Assembly: GCA_964534945.1 (NCBI GenBank)
Contig: CAZHSB010000066.1
Coordinates: forward strand, 1 to 6,884
Direction of reading: 5' to 3'
DNA from: CAZHFA01 sp964534945
GTDB taxonomy: Bacteria > Bdellovibrionota_C > UBA2361 > CAKMMH01
DNA: 6,884 bases
The notes beneath the pieces were generated by a model. The model had not been told where the DNA came from. It saw only the letters and a list, made by a program, of their open reading frames with translations, and did not search any database. Shown here one piece after another: positions 6,650 to 6,884 of the stretch (position 1 is the first letter of the stretch; every line of letters begins with the position of its first letter). A program made the translations under genes and the position numbers.

Positions 6650-6884
6650 TACATACCCCGAAGGGGTATGCCGATAGTCGGGGTGTATTAAATGCACCTG
6701 CGTTTTTCTAAAATGAATGTATTTCCTTTTTTATCCTTCTCGAAAATCTTTGTTGCCCTGAAAGGGCGAACCTAAAAATTTATGCGTGCTAAATGTTCCT
6801 GCGTTGAAAACGCTATACAACCCAGCCCAGGGGTTAGCGATCCTGAAAGGAGCGCATACCCCAGGGGCAGGAGAAATGAGCGTG
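6650..6884. repeat. GC-rich array of GAA-loop hairpins, open at the window edge
   Basis: This gene-free block differs sharply in composition from the rest: the last 104 bases contain 56 G or C. It holds a series of palindromes with the same loop. CATACCCC-GAA-GGGGTATG is at 6652-6670, GCCCT-GAA-AGGGC at 6755-6767, GCGTT-GAA-AACGC at 6801-6813, and GCG-A-TCCT-GAA-AGGA-G-CGC (one mismatch) at 6837-6855. A smaller CCGA-TAG-TCGG stem adjoins the first (6671-6681), and AACCC/GGGTT pairs at 6819-6835. The sequence TAAATGNNCCTGCGTT occurs at 6689-6704 and 6790-6805. The pattern resembles dispersed extragenic palindromic repeats of the CCCTGAAAGGG kind that I recall from Bacteroidota and other phyla. 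There is no protein signal. The array may continue past 6884. Confidence 0.7.

Noticed and set aside
6632..6652. TGTGAAAC...TTTTACA as a Rex-type redox operator
   Set aside because: The half-sites are imperfect and it lies downstream of the operon, not at a promoter. No Rex-like site was found before hydB or the mutase.
6738..6883. Minus-strand open frame of about 48 codons across the hairpin array
   Set aside because: It enters from the window edge with no start or Shine-Dalgarno site. Its peptide mirrors the palindromes and its composition follows the repeat, so it is a by-product of the array.

Overview
The window is an AT-rich stretch of bacterial DNA holding four complete genes, all on the + strand. 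A sugar-phosphate mutase comes first. It is followed by a three-gene operon for an electron-bifurcating-type, NAD(P)-linked [FeFe] hydrogenase. The gene content points to a strictly anaerobic fermenting bacterium that makes or consumes H2 in the cytoplasm. Low G+C, very A/T-rich spacers and Shine-Dalgarno sites of mixed quality would suit several gut or sediment anaerobe lineages (for example Elusimicrobiota/Endomicrobia, Bacteroidota or Firmicutes-like groups). I cannot assign a phylum from the sequence alone.

Layout. Bases 1-224 are non-coding and carry a 25-bp sequence (31-55) that recurs exactly at 6573-6597, followed by short tandem copies of CTGTAATTTT. A phosphomannomutase/phosphoglucomutase-family gene lies at 225-1685. 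A 244-bp spacer (1686-1929) holds a possible extended -10 promoter, a small GC hairpin and a purine-rich Shine-Dalgarno-like tract set unusually far from the next start. Then come hydB (NuoF-like, 1930-4104), hydA ([FeFe] hydrogenase catalytic subunit, 4156-5919) and hydC (NuoE-like, 5981-6538), with gaps of 51 and 61 bp. Bases 6539-6884 have no gene. They hold the second 25-bp repeat copy and then a markedly GC-richer block of small hairpins, most with a GAA loop, running to the window edge.

How the genes work together. HydA carries the H-cluster and an N-terminal relay of iron-sulfur clusters. HydB carries the FMN/NAD(P)H site, its own [4Fe-4S] cluster and a C-terminal two-cluster ferredoxin domain. 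HydC carries a NuoE-type [2Fe-2S] cluster. In characterised relatives (Thermotoga maritima HydABC, Desulfovibrio fructosovorans Hnd) such complexes couple H2 to both ferredoxin and NAD(P)H. The maturases HydE, HydF and HydG are not in the window. The mutase probably serves sugar-phosphate interconversion and has no evident link to the hydrogenase beyond position.

The points most worth a second look are: HydB with two successive thioredoxin-like [2Fe-2S] domains, apparently a fusion of an HndB-like protein to an HndC-like one; a cysteine-dense N-terminus on HydC; the exact 25-bp repeat on both sides of the four-gene block; and the GAA-loop hairpin array at the right end, which looks like a dispersed palindromic repeat element.
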